Source: UTCFX2 sp963788305 (GTDB lineage Bacteria; Chloroflexota; Anaerolineae; Anaerolineales; UBA4823). From it: 64,000 bases of DNA. Location of the stretch: assembly GCA_963788305.1 (NCBI GenBank), contig CAWBGK010000018.1, positions 200,242 to 264,241 on the forward strand, written 5' to 3'. Position 1 is the stretch's first letter; each line of letters starts with the position of its first letter. Of the stretch, positions 17,808 through 27,600 are shown piece by piece. Below the pieces are notes generated by a model. It did not search any database and was not told where the DNA came from. It saw nothing but the letters and a program-made list of their open reading frames with translations. A program made the translations under genes and the position numbers.

Positions 17808-18587
17808 AAGTCCTTCTTATATCGCCGCTTCCCCGAAAACAAATTGGACTGCTGTCTTGGATGTTTGAGGAACGCATGAAACCAAAAACCGCTGACATAC
17901 GCAAGCACACCAGGATTTTGAATACGATTACTTCTCCCGTCGAGAAACCACTGCTTCGCTGGCTGGCAGTCCGCATGCCGCCATGGGTCAATTCGGATAT
18001 GCTCACCCTCTTTGGGGTCTTCGGAGCGCTGGTTATTTTCGCCGGGTACACCCTCAGCAACTGGAATCCAGCGTTTCTCTGGCTTGCATCACTTGGTTTT
18101 GTATTTAAATTGGTTTGGCGACAGCCTGGATGGGACGCTCGCTCGCGTCCGGCATACCGAGCGGCCGGTCTACGGTTTTTACGTCGACCATGCAACCGAC
18201 GCCTTTGTGGAAATTATGATCTTCCTTGGGATCGGTTTATCCCCGTTCGTTCGTTTTGAGTTCGCCTGTTTGGCTTTGATCGGTTATCTGCTTCTTTCCG
18301 TATTGGTTTACGTCCGCACCTGCGTGCGCGGTGAATTTGCGATATCCTATGGAAAGCTGGGACCAACAGAAGTCCGAATCATCGCAATCCTGGCAAATAC
18401 AGTGGTCTTCTTTATCGGTAATCCGCAGTTGAAACTGTTTAACATGACTCAGACCATCTACGATTGGGGTGTTATCGTGATCGTCCTGATTTTGAGTGTC
18501 ATATCCATTACGACGACCGTGAGGCAGGCTAACCGTCTCGCAGAGATCGACCCTCCAAAGAAAATTGAGGGACAGGCATACAAATAG
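17804..18587 (+). CDS. CDP-alcohol phosphatidyltransferase (one frame break)
   Basis: Membrane enzyme joining a CDP-diacylglycerol phosphatidyl group to an alcohol. The signature D-x2-DG-x2-AR...G-x3-D-x3-D is visible as DSLDGTLAR, then GFYVDHATD. A frame break near 18110 lies in AAA: with AA the sequence reads GFVFNWFGDSLDG. The TTG at 17804 overlaps the acyltransferase stop (TTGA). An internal ATG at 17877 is the alternative start and may be better, as it directly precedes the conserved TITSPVEKPLLRWLA region. Four to six transmembrane helices follow. Pairing with an LPLAT acyltransferase resembles actinobacterial PI/PIM loci. Confidence 0.85.
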
Positions 18588-18800
18588 GGCTGTCGCTTCT
18601 TTTCCTGCCGACAGGACTGCGAAACCTTTCGAATTATTTTTCTGTTAAGTTTCCATATCTGAGGAATATCCTTCCTGGATTTGCTGCACGGCTCCGATTC
18701 TCTGCTGCTGGAAAGTCACCCGTGCGAAATTTTTTACGACCTATTAATTTCAGCCCTGTCGCATACACTTAGAATAGTCACGGTATGTCGTACCTGGCAA

Positions 18801-18829
18801 TTGTCCTGTCGTTTTCCAGCTTTGATAAT
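18801..18829 (+). promoter_or_regulatory. Candidate sigma-70-type promoter of the surface protein gene
   Basis: TTGTCC at 18801-18806, a 17-base spacer and GATAAT at 18824-18829. The gene starts at 18900 after AAAGGAG. I see nothing else in the 312-base gap 18588-18899. Confidence 0.45.
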
Positions 18830-18899
18830 ATGAGTCTTGTCAAATAGGGGAACAGGAACAAGCCGGTCATCGTTAAGGATATAAAAGGAGAGTGCGAAG

Positions 18900-20990
18900 A
18901 TGGTTAAATTCGCGCGATTACAATTGTTTCTGGTATTCCTGCTGGCAGTCTCTGGCGCTGCGCCTGCTGCCGGTCAGGATTTGCCCGGCGGTCAGCCGGA
19001 TCCATTCACCAGCAGCTCAGCAGCCTTGCTTTTTTTTCCGGTCACCCTGAAAGACTTTGCGCCGTACACTGTCTCGGGCCAGATAACGGATGAAATCGGG
19101 CGGCCGCTGAATGGCGTGGTGATCAGCGACGGCGGTGGAGGCTCAGCGACCACAGGTCCGGATGGGACATACAGCATCGTCGTAAATGGCCTGCAGGGCG
19201 ATTACTCTTTTTCGCCGTTAAAAGCGGACGCCGGTTTTGCCCCATCGACTGTCGACCTGGATGTGCACAGCAATATCTCCAGCCTGGATTTCACTGGACC
19301 ATCCACCTGCGGCGAGCTGATCGCCAACGGCGGTTTTGAGACGGATGAATGGTGGGAACGGCAGAACGCAGGCTTCAGCACGGCGATCTTCAACAGCGGC
19401 GGGCGCGCCCTTCTGCTAGGGCAATCTGACGGCGGCGGCAGCGTCGCCGGGGTTTCGACAGCCACGACCCCGGTCATCAGCATCTCCTCCGAAGCAAAGG
19501 ATCCGCAGCTGCGGCTCTGGATCTTCACACAGTCGGTCACGGTTTCGTCAAAAGCCCCATCTGCCGCCGGACCTGCCGATACATTCTTCGGCCCGGACAC
19601 CGATCCGAACGACCTCCAGGCCCTCCAGGTGCTGGACGCGAACGGGCAGGTTTTGGAAACGGTTTGGGAGTACCAGGGGGCAAACAACCAGGAATGGGGT
19701 GTTGTCCAATACAACCTGTATAAATATTCAGGCCAGAACATCCGCCTGCGGCTGCTCGTTCAAAATGATGGCTCGGGCGGAGAGAGCGCCATGTTTGTGG
19801 ATGACATGTCGCTTTCCACCTGTCCAACGATCCCGGCTCCCGAAGTCTACAATCCGACCGGCGCCCCAGAGGAAGAGCTGTCCGCCTGCTCAAACCAGCT
19901 GGTCAACCCCGGATTTGAGACAATCGGGGGTTGGGGGATACCCAATACTGCCTTCCCGGCCGGCTACCGCAGCAGCGATGTGTATCCAGAAGAAGTTTGG
20001 GCTGGACACTGGTCCATGCGCACCGGAATCCCGGCTTACCGTGCTGATTTGAACCGCTACAGCTATTCGGATTTCTGGCAGACGGTTTTTATCCCTGGTT
20101 CCGCCACCTCCGCTCAGCTGGTTCTCTACAACAAGATGGTCAATCCCCTGGCCCCTTCATCCGCCGAAATTGAAGCTGAAGACAAGGTTGCTGAAAATCA
20201 GCCGGCGTTTGCCGCAGGTGCAGTCTGGGGGGAACAGCCCTTATCGGGCGACTGGATGTATATCCTGGTCCTGGACCCGCACACCGGTGCGATCCTCCAG
20301 ACGCTGGGTTCCTGGTCCGCTCGAAACAGCAGCTGGAAACCGCGCTCATTTGATCTGATGCCTTTCCGCGGGCGGAACATCCGGATCCAGATAGGCACTT
20401 ACAACGACGGCGGCTGGGACGTCGGCGTTCAGTCCATGTACGTTGATGAGGCTTATGTCAATGTTTGTGCTGGGACGCTGCCCCCTCCGCCTGCCCTGAG
20501 CTGCCCGGCGGGTTATTCCCAGCGGCTTTCAAACAACAGCTTTGAAGCCTCGCACGACTGGTATCTCCCCGTCACGGCGTATTCGGCTCACTATTCGAGC
20601 CAGATTTCCCACAGCGGGTCTCGCTCGATGCAGACCGGGATCGTTAATCCCTGGCACAACCGCTACAGCTACTCCGATTTCGGTCAGCTGACTGTCGTTC
20701 CGGGCTATTCCTCTTCGGTTTTGCTCAAGTTCTGGGCATACCGGACTTCAAATGAGTGGAACGGCGCAGACAAGCAGTATCTGCTCGTCTTGAATAACTG
20801 GGGCTATTGGATCGATACGCTGCTCTGGAACCACAGCAGCAATGCCCCGAGCTGGGTCGAGATCACCCGTGATCTAACCTATAAGCCGTACAACGGCTGG
20901 CCGGTCCGGCTGCAGTTTGGCACTTACAACAACGGCTGGGGCGGGGTCACCGCGATGTTTGTCGACGATGTGACCCTCTGCACAAAGTAG
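18900..20990 (+). CDS. Secreted surface protein with carboxypeptidase-regulatory-like domain and three jelly-roll-like repeats
   Basis: Protein of 696 residues with a Sec signal peptide (LFLVFLLAVSGAAPAAGQ). Residues 55-135 form a CarboxypepD_reg-like beta-sandwich: SGQITDEIGRPLNGVVISDG, then GPDGTYSIVV. Three repeats of about 180-200 residues follow, each opening with a cysteine and an N(G/P/N)xFE segment (ANGGFETDEWW, VNPGFETIGGW, SNNSFEASHDW) and ending in a (A/S)MFVDD- or SMYVDE-type strand. This pattern resembles carbohydrate-binding or MAM-like modules. The second and third also share RYSYSDF and MxTGI motifs. No anchor is visible, so it is probably released or wall-associated. A glycan-binding role is inferred. 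Confidence 0.75.
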   Translation: MVKFARLQLFLVFLLAVSGAAPAAGQDLPGGQPDPFTSSSAALLFFPVTLKDFAPYTVSGQITDEIGRPLNGVVISDGGGGSATTGPDGTYSIVVNGLQGDYSFSPLKADAGFAPSTVDLDVHSNISSLDFTGPSTCGELIANGGFETDEWWERQNAGFSTAIFNSGGRALLLGQSDGGGSVAGVSTATTPVISISSEAKDPQLRLWIFTQSVTVSSKAPSAAGPADTFFGPDTDPNDLQALQVLDANGQVLETVWEYQGANNQEWGVVQYNLYKYSGQNIRLRLLVQNDGSGGESAMFVDDMSLSTCPTIPAPEVYNPTGAPEEELSACSNQLVNPGFETIGGWGIPNTAFPAGYRSSDVYPEEVWAGHWSMRTGIPAYRADLNRYSYSDFWQTVFIPGSATSAQLVLYNKMVNPLAPSSAEIEAEDKVAENQPAFAAGAVWGEQPLSGDWMYILVLDPHTGAILQTLGSWSARNSSWKPRSFDLMPFRGRNIRIQIGTYNDGGWDVGVQSMYVDEAYVNVCAGTLPPPPALSCPAGYSQRLSNNSFEASHDWYLPVTAYSAHYSSQISHSGSRSMQTGIVNPWHNRYSYSDFGQLTVVPGYSSSVLLKFWAYRTSNEWNGADKQYLLVLNNWGYWIDTLLWNHSSNAPSWVEITRDLTYKPYNGWPVRLQFGTYNNGWGGVTAMFVDDVTLCTK

Positions 20991-20996
20991 GCAGGA

Positions 20997-21621
20997 TCAC
21001 CCCTGGGCGATCAAGCGCTCCAGGATGGCTTTTGAATCCTTTTCGACGGTCGCGTGCAGGCTTCCCCCGTGCGAATCCATCGTAACCACGGCCGGGAAGT
21101 CCTGCACTTCGATCACCCACAGCGCTTCAGGGACGCCAAAGTCGAGCTTGTAAACGCCTCTTACGGCGACGACGGACTGGGCAATCAGGGAGGCAGCGCC
21201 GCCGATCGCATGCAGGTAAACTCCCGGCGTCTCCTGGCAGGCGGTCAGCGTGTCTTGGACCCATCCCGCCTTTGCCGATCACACCCTGGATCTTGAAATG
21301 GAGCATCACTTCACGCTGATAAGGCTCCTCACGGATGCTGGTCGTTGGTCCGGCGGCGACGAATCGGTATTCTTTTGTCTCCAACCCGCCGACGACCGGC
21401 CCGCAGTGATAGATCGCGCTCCCATGCAGCAGGGGTCGGATCGCTTCATATACTTCCAGGTCATCGCCCTGCGGAGGGCGGGTCTTCCTGATGAAGGTAT
21501 CGATCATCCATTTGTGGACGTTGTCCCGTCCTGTTACCATCACCCCTGAAAGCGCAACAGGATCGCCGACCTGCAGATCGCGCACAACATCATCGCTGAA
21601 TGGGAGTTGAATTTTCTTCAT
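20997..21621 (-). CDS. Class I fumarate hydratase (or tartrate dehydratase), beta/C-terminal subunit (one frame break)
   Basis: About 207 residues. It begins MKKIQLPFSDDVVRDLQVGDPVALSGVMVTGRD, the normal start of a fumarase beta subunit. It contains HCGPVV and SIREEPY, and ends with FGVPEALWVIEV, DFPAVVTMDSHG. A frame break lies near 21265 in GGG; with GG the sequence reads GGMVQDTLTACQ. GAGGAG precedes the ATG at 21619-21621. With the alpha subunit encoded upstream it forms the oxygen-sensitive 4Fe-4S enzyme converting fumarate and malate. Fumarase and L-tartrate dehydratase cannot be separated here. The gene converges on the surface-protein gene with only six bases between stops. Confidence 0.88.
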
Positions 21622-21632
21622 CGAGAGACTCC

Positions 21633-22205
21633 TCAATATTTGATTGGGATCGACTGGTTTCAGGATGCAGGGAAAGACCAGTGGATCGTATGGAACTGCC
21701 ATCCCGCCTCGGTTTTTATCAGGACGGCAGAGAAAGTAAATGGCCAGGGATAACCAGGTGGTTTGAACTGGTCGCGCATCCGGCTGACCCCAAAAAAAGC
21801 CGCTTCGAGCCAGGCGGTCCCGAATCTCCAGGCTTTCGTCTTCGAGCGTCTTTTTCATCGTGTCGAGATAGAAAGGCAGGGCTTTTTCGTAATGCTCACT
21901 GCTGAGCAGGTCTCCACAGGTGGTCAGCCAGGCTGTCTCGCCGCGCACGCTGATTTTTGCTTCGGCGACGACCAGGCGCACGTCTCCCCAGTACAGCCAG
22001 TCGCCTTCGATGATCTCGCGGATCTGTGAAAGTGCCCTGGAACCATTCGTTCCCGCCGCGTTTTGCCGCGCCCACGCCGATCAGCTCGATCTCTTCGCTC
22101 TGCACGAAAAGTCTGCATAAAATCGTCCAGCCTGGCGAGGTCGCGCAGCGTGTAGCCGTCCTGAAAGCGCTGCAGCTGACCGCGAACGGCCTCGGTCTCA
22201 TCCAT
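21633..22205 (-). CDS. SnoaL/NTF2-like protein between the fumarase subunits (frame broken)
   Basis: About 190 residues when joined. The ATG at 22203-22205 follows GGAGG by eight bases. Segments read VRGQLQRFQDGYTLRDLARLDDFMQTF, then EEIELIGVGAAKRGGNEWFQG, then a third frame with WLYWGDVRLVVAEAKISVRG and further beta strands. The helix-then-curved-sheet pattern is typical of nuclear-transport-factor-2/SnoaL folds that bind small molecules. Frame breaks lie near 22110 and 22000. A third is implied near the 3' end because the current frame runs into the fumarase beta start, while the neighbouring frame has a stop at 21633-21635 just before the beta gene ribosome site. Function unknown. Confidence 0.6.
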
Positions 22206-22234
22206 CGGACCCACCTCCCAAATATCCAGATTGT

Positions 22235-23107
22235 TTATTCAAATGCCGCCTGACCGCCGGTCCAGGTCAGCTTGCGGCGGCGGTATGCCCAGCACATGTA
22301 GGAGATCGTGACGAAATAGCTCGCCGGCAGCCGGTTGAGGTGGGTGATCTTTGTCCCGAGCACGGTCGTCTTACCGCCGAAACCCATCGGGCCGATCCCG
22401 AGCTCGTTGGATTCCCTGGTCAGGCGGTCTTCCAGGACTTTTAATTCGGGGTCCGGGTTGGATTCGCCCATTTTTTGGAACAAAGTCTCTTTCGATGCGA
22501 GGTAGCCCGATCCGCGGTCGCCGCCGATCGCCACACCCAGGATCCCAGGCGCGCAGCCCTGGCCCTGGGCCTTGTGGACCGCCTCAAGCACGACCTTGCG
22601 GACACCCGCCAGGTTTCGATCTGCTCCCAGCGCGGTATTCGGCAGCGCATACTGGGCGCCGACATTCTCACAGCCGCCCCCTTTCAGAAGCAGCTCAATC
22701 GTCAAGGTTTCCCCTTCAACTTCCTCGAAATGGACGCTTGGGAAATAATTGCCGCCCAGGTTGTTCCCGCTGTTCTTGCCGGTCAGCGAATTGACCGAGT
22801 TCGGGCGCAGGTAGGATTTACGGGTAGCTTCCACGACGGCTGCCTCGATCTGTGCGCGCAGCTGGCGCGTGCTCCACCCTGCGGGGCAGCGGACATAGAA
22901 AATCGGCGTGCCGGTGTCCTGGCAGATGGGTGTCCCGTTCTTGCGTGAAAGCTCCACGTTCATCAGGATGGTTTCCAGCGCGCCGCGTGCTGCCGAGCCA
23001 GGCTCTTCCTGCTCCACAGCCTCGCGCAGCGAAGCTTCTACATCAGGCGGCAGATCGGTCGCCGCCAGCCGGATCAGCTCCAGGATTTGAGGGGTCAGGT
23101 CATGCAT
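22235..23107 (-). CDS. Class I fumarate hydratase (or tartrate dehydratase), alpha/N-terminal subunit
   Basis: 291 residues from the ATG at 23105-23107, chosen because AAAGGAGG lies eight bases before it. Earlier in-frame ATGs at 23131 and 23128 lack this. Family motifs are ICQDTGTPIFYV, RPNSVNSLTGKNSGNN, LLKGGGCENVGAQY and GILGVAIGGDRGSGY. The cysteines near residues 76, 170 and 214 are candidate 4Fe-4S ligands. The frame is intact. A TATAAT on the minus strand at 23133-23138 may be its -10 box. The order alpha, SnoaL-like, beta is unusual because the two subunits are normally adjacent. Confidence 0.92.
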   Translation of the reverse strand: MHDLTPQILELIRLAATDLPPDVEASLREAVEQEEPGSAARGALETILMNVELSRKNGTPICQDTGTPIFYVRCPAGWSTRQLRAQIEAAVVEATRKSYLRPNSVNSLTGKNSGNNLGGNYFPSVHFEEVEGETLTIELLLKGGGCENVGAQYALPNTALGADRNLAGVRKVVLEAVHKAQGQGCAPGILGVAIGGDRGSGYLASKETLFQKMGESNPDPELKVLEDRLTRESNELGIGPMGFGGKTTVLGTKITHLNRLPASYFVTISYMCWAYRRRKLTWTGGQAAFE

Positions 23108-23295
23108 CGATTTTGCCTCCTTTGCCATCATTATTATACTTCTGCGAGTGGATCGAAATAAAGTGGGATAATTAGGAAATCTCGAGGGGTTGTGTATGAT
23201 TTCGAAATCTTTTTTATATTGTCTAGGTTCATCAGGTCTCCGGGAAGGTATGTACTTCACTCCCATCAGATCAAATAGACAGGTGGTGCAATTAG

Positions 23296-23745
23296 ATGGA
23301 AATTTTCAAAAAACTCAACCTGAAAGATCAAACCAATCTGCTCGTGCTGAACTCGCCGCTGAGTTTTGAGCCGGAAATTAGCGCTCTGAGCGGCGTGCAG
23401 GTCTCACGAGACCTGGACGAGCTGGACACGGTCGATTTCGCGCTGGCTTTCGTGGTGCAGAAAACCCAGATCGACGCTTTCGCGCCGGCGATCGCCGCAA
23501 AAGCCGCCGGCGATGCGCTGGTCTGGTTTGCCTATCCTAAAGGCACCTCAAAGAAATATCGCTGCGATTTCAAACGTGACAGCGGTTGGGACTCGCTGGG
23601 TCAGCTCGGTTTTGAGCCTGTCCGACAGGTCGCAATTGACGAAGACTGGTCGGCTCTCCGCTTCCGAAGGGTGGAATTTATCAAGAAACTGACCCGCGGC
23701 TTCGCCATGACCGAAGAAGGTCAAAATCGGGTCCAAAAATCCTAG
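23296..23745 (+). CDS. Small cytoplasmic protein resembling DUF3052
   Basis: Protein of 149 residues with no signal peptide or membrane segment. It has the pattern of DUF3052-like proteins: an N-terminal LLVLNSP strand, a central LVWFAYPKGTSK segment, a QLGFEPVRQVAIDEDWSALRFR strand pair and a basic C-terminal tail. The function of that family is unknown. An AGGTGG-like ribosome site lies 10 bases before the ATG. It is followed 44 bases later by another small cytoplasmic protein gene on the same strand. Confidence 0.65.
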   Translation: MEIFKKLNLKDQTNLLVLNSPLSFEPEISALSGVQVSRDLDELDTVDFALAFVVQKTQIDAFAPAIAAKAAGDALVWFAYPKGTSKKYRCDFKRDSGWDSLGQLGFEPVRQVAIDEDWSALRFRRVEFIKKLTRGFAMTEEGQNRVQKS

Positions 23746-23789
23746 GAAACTATACTTTTCACGTTTCTGGTTTTTTGAGGGGTGTACCC

Positions 23790-24383
23790 ATGACCGTTTT
23801 AGATCAGATTGCCTGGTATCAGGGACGCCGCGACGAAATCCCCAACCAGCTGCTTGCCAGGGAGCTGGCTGAAGCAAGGGACGAGGCTGGGATCCGCGAG
23901 ATTGCCGAAAACCTTCGAAATCCTGAACCCAATATCCAGAGCCACTGTCTGAAAGTGCTTTACGAAATCGGCTATATCTCTCCCAAGCTCATCGCCGGTT
24001 ATTGCGAAGAGTTCCTGCGCCTGCTGCAAAGCAATAACAACCGGCTGGTCTGGGGGAGCATGATCGCCCTGGCCGCAGTCGCAGTGATAAGAGCCGATGA
24101 GCTTTTTCTTCATCTCGACGAAATTCAACACCTCACTACACAGGGGTCGGTGATCACTCGCGACAATGGTATAAAAATTCTGGCGGCAATTGCATCACAA
24201 AAGGACGAATATCGAGAGGCGATCTTACCGTATCTGGAAGCACACCTGGAATCCTGCCGGCCCAAAGAGCTGCCGCAGTATGCTGAGAGCATTTCAATTG
24301 CGGTTGACAACGAGGCAAAAGCCGGTTTTCTCGACATCCTTGAGAAACGACTGCCAGAATTGAGCTCATCTCAGACGAGTTGA
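23790..24383 (+). CDS. HEAT-repeat-like helical protein
   Basis: Protein of 197 residues from the ATG at 23790. An upstream TTG would add five residues. The sequence is almost entirely alpha-helical and shows HEAT/ARM-like units: AGIREIAENLRNPEPNIQSHCLKVLYEIGY, then NRLVWGSMIALAAVAV, then NGIKILAAIASQ and YREAILPYLEAHLE. Such proteins serve as scaffolds, so no enzymatic role is proposed. It probably shares a transcript with the upstream DUF3052-like gene. Confidence 0.65.
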   Translation: MTVLDQIAWYQGRRDEIPNQLLARELAEARDEAGIREIAENLRNPEPNIQSHCLKVLYEIGYISPKLIAGYCEEFLRLLQSNNNRLVWGSMIALAAVAVIRADELFLHLDEIQHLTTQGSVITRDNGIKILAAIASQKDEYREAILPYLEAHLESCRPKELPQYAESISIAVDNEAKAGFLDILEKRLPELSSSQTS

Positions 24384-24465
24384 ATCTTGCGTGTGATCAA
24401 AACAACCGGTTCTTGAGAAGCGAATGATTTTGTTCTCATAATGGTGTATTGGATGAAGAGATTCC

Positions 24466-24495
24466 TTGACATTTCTCTTCATAATCGGCTATAAT
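24466..24495 (+). promoter_or_regulatory. Strong sigma-70-type promoter of the FHA/kinase operon
   Basis: A perfect TTGACA (24466-24471) and a perfect TATAAT (24490-24495) are separated by 18 bases. Transcription would start near 24502, giving a leader of about 185 bases before the ATG at 24688. The leader contains a T-rich stretch and no clear attenuator hairpin. This covers the 304-base gap 24384-24687. Confidence 0.8.
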
Positions 24496-24687
24496 TTTCT
24501 AAAATCAGAAATGAGACCCAATTTAGCTTATTATACCCCTCTCCTGGTCAGGATAGGAAAATAAACGGCATAATAAACAAACTAGTTGAAAAAAGCATCT
24601 GATTGTCAGAAACAGCGCAAGATTGCCTGATTTTTTCAACAAGGGCTCGACCGAGCCAAATTCCTTTCCGGACAGGTAGAGGTATTT

Positions 24688-27600
24688 ATGGCGTCTCAAT
24701 CATTTCCCAAGCTGAGGATCGAAACCGGACCTTCGACACGTGAGGAGATTGAGCTTCGCAAAGCCGAATTTTTTATCGGCCGGGAAGCTGGTGTTGACCT
24801 TGTCATCCAATCCCCTGCTGTTTCACGCAGGCATCTCAGGCTGCTGCGAAAGGGCAGCCAGGTCTCGATCGAGGACCTGAGCAGCGCAAATGGGACATTC
24901 CTCAATGGACGCAGGTTATCTGTCCCTGAAATCCTGCAGCCCGGCGATCGGATCTCGCTGGGTCAGGCGATCCATTTGCGCTTTATCGGCTTTCCAGAGG
25001 CTGTAAAGACTGATGTTTTTGAGGTCGTTGATCCAGAGGGCAGGGATATGAAAGAGGGCACCCTGCTTGAAACCGGGCTGACCGAAGAACCTCGACCAGA
25101 GCCGGCAGACCAGCTGGCAGAACCCCTAAATCCTGTTGACATCTTGTCCTCGCCGGATGATCGAGAACCGCACGTTCTCACCATGCCGGTACCGGTACCT
25201 CGAGCTGCACCACCCCAGGCTTCACAGCCTTTGCCCGCTCAGGCGAGAACTCCTTCTGCTGTACGGGTCGAATACCAGTTCGCTAAGCCAGAGCTTCCTC
25301 CATCTGTTCTCGAAACCAGGCTGGGGGATGATTCGGCTGCAGCTGCACCATCTGCTCCTCGATTGATCCTGGAGGTTGCTGGCGCCTCTCCGGAAGCTTA
25401 CCAGCTCCTTGGCGATCGAATCACCATCGGCCGCAGCCCGGAAAATGACATCGTTGTCTCCTCGAGAATTGTCTCCGGCCGCCATGCGGAGATCGAAAAA
25501 ATCGACGGCCACTATTTTTTCCGACCGCTTCCAGATATTACCAACCCGGTCTATTTCGAAGGTCGGCCGCTGCAAGCTGGTTTAGCGCTGCGCAGCGGAG
25601 ACATCCTCAGGATTGGGGGGAGTGACCCCGGTCTGATGGTAACTTTCGAGTTTCAACCGGAGGGAAAGAAGCTCGAGACCCAGGCGATTCAATTTGGTGA
25701 AAACAACCGCGTCCAGATCGGGCGCGATCCTTCGAACGATATCGTGCTGGCTGCCCCGACCGTTTCACGCTTTCATGCGATCGTCGAGCGAGTTGGGCAG
25801 CGCTACCGCGTCCGGGATTTGAAGAGCGGAAATGGGACGTTTGTCAACGACCGGCGCATAGAAGAGGAAGTCTGGCTTAAATCCGGCGATGCGATCCGGA
25901 TCGGACCCGCTCGTTTCGATGTCGGCCAGGATCGGGTGGCTCAAGCTTCTGACGTCGGCGGGATGCGGGTGGAGATCCTGGGCTTGAATAAATGGGTCCG
26001 TTCCGACTTGAACCTGCTCAAAGACATCTCGCTGATTTTTGAGCCGCGCGAGTTTATCGTGGTTGTCGGGCAGAGCGGCGGCGGTAAATCGACCCTGCTG
26101 GACGCGGTCGCAGGCTTCCGACCGGCCACGCACGGGCGGGTGCTGGTCAACGATATCGACATCTACCTGAATTTCGATGCGATCCGTAACGAGATCGGCT
26201 TTGTCCCCCAGAAAGACATCATCCACATGGAGCTGACCGTCTATCAGGCGTTAGATTACGCCGCCCAGCTCAGGATGCCGGCAGACACCTCTGGCGAAGA
26301 GCGGCGCCAGCGCGTGATGGAAGTCCTCCAGGACCTGGACCTGGTCCACCGCAAAGATGTCCAAATCAGCGGCTTGAGCGGGGGTCAGCAGAAACGAGTT
26401 TCAATCGGTGTGGAGCTGCTCACCCGGCCTGGATTGTTCTTCCTCGACGAGCCGACCTCGGGCCTGGATCCCGGCACAGAGACCGCCTTGATGCACCTGA
26501 TGCGCCGGCTCGCGGATCAAGGACGGACGATTGTGCTGATTACACACGCCACCAAGAACGTTATGCTCGCGGACAAGGTGGTCTTCCTGGCGCGTGGCGG
26601 GTATATCGCCTGGTTTGGACCTCCAAATGAAGCCCTGCAGTTTTTCGATCAGTTTCGCAGCGAGCGCGACCGGCACGCCCGGTCGATGGAGTTTGACGAA
26701 ATATACGCGATCTTGGACGATCCATCGAAGGGCAAAGCCGAGGATTGGGCGGAGCGCTATCGGAATCACCCGGCTTATCAGGAGCAAATCGTCCGCCCGC
26801 TTCAAGCTCTTGGTCGAAGCGTCTCGGTCATGCCGGGGGAAGCCATGCAGAAGCGAAAACCGGCAGCACAGCCCAGACAGAAAGGGTCCCGCAGCCCGTC
26901 TTCAGGAATTCGCCAGTTTTCGATATTGTCCGGCCGCAATATAAAAATCCTTGGCCGTGACCGGGCCAGCTTGATCTTGATGCTGATCTCTGCTCCGCTG
27001 GTCGCGATGCTTAACGTTCTCCTCGCGGTCATCCTGGGAAGGAACCTGTTCTCTTTCCAGGAAGGAGACATCGCTAACGCGATCGTGTCCGTTTTCCAGC
27101 CGGTGATCTTCGCGATCATGGTCGGGGCGCTTTCACAGATGCGGGAGTTCGTCAAGGAGTCCGAGATATACCGCCGCGAGCGGCTCGTAAACCTGAAAGT
27201 GCTCCCCTATGTGATGTCGAAAATCTGGGTCGCGGCGCTGCTTGCTTTGTACCAGGCAGCAGCATATGTTATCATTCAATATCTGGCATTCAAAATGCCG
27301 GGCGGTGTGCTTGAGTTTGTTCTCATCTACATCACGCTGGTGCTGGCGACTCTGTCCGGGATGATGCTGGGACTGGTCGCTTCGGCAGCTTCTCCGAACG
27401 CGAACTCGGCGCCACTGATTGTGATCTTGCTGATCATCCCGCAGGTCGTCACTGGCGGGGCATTGATCCCTATGCCCACCTCCGTCAGCGCGATGACTCT
27501 TTCTCGCTGGCCGTTCGAGACGCTGATAGCCGTAACGGCGCCTGGTTCGTCGGTAGCAGCAGACGCCTGCTGGGCTTTGCCTGAAGATGTTCGTGAAGCG

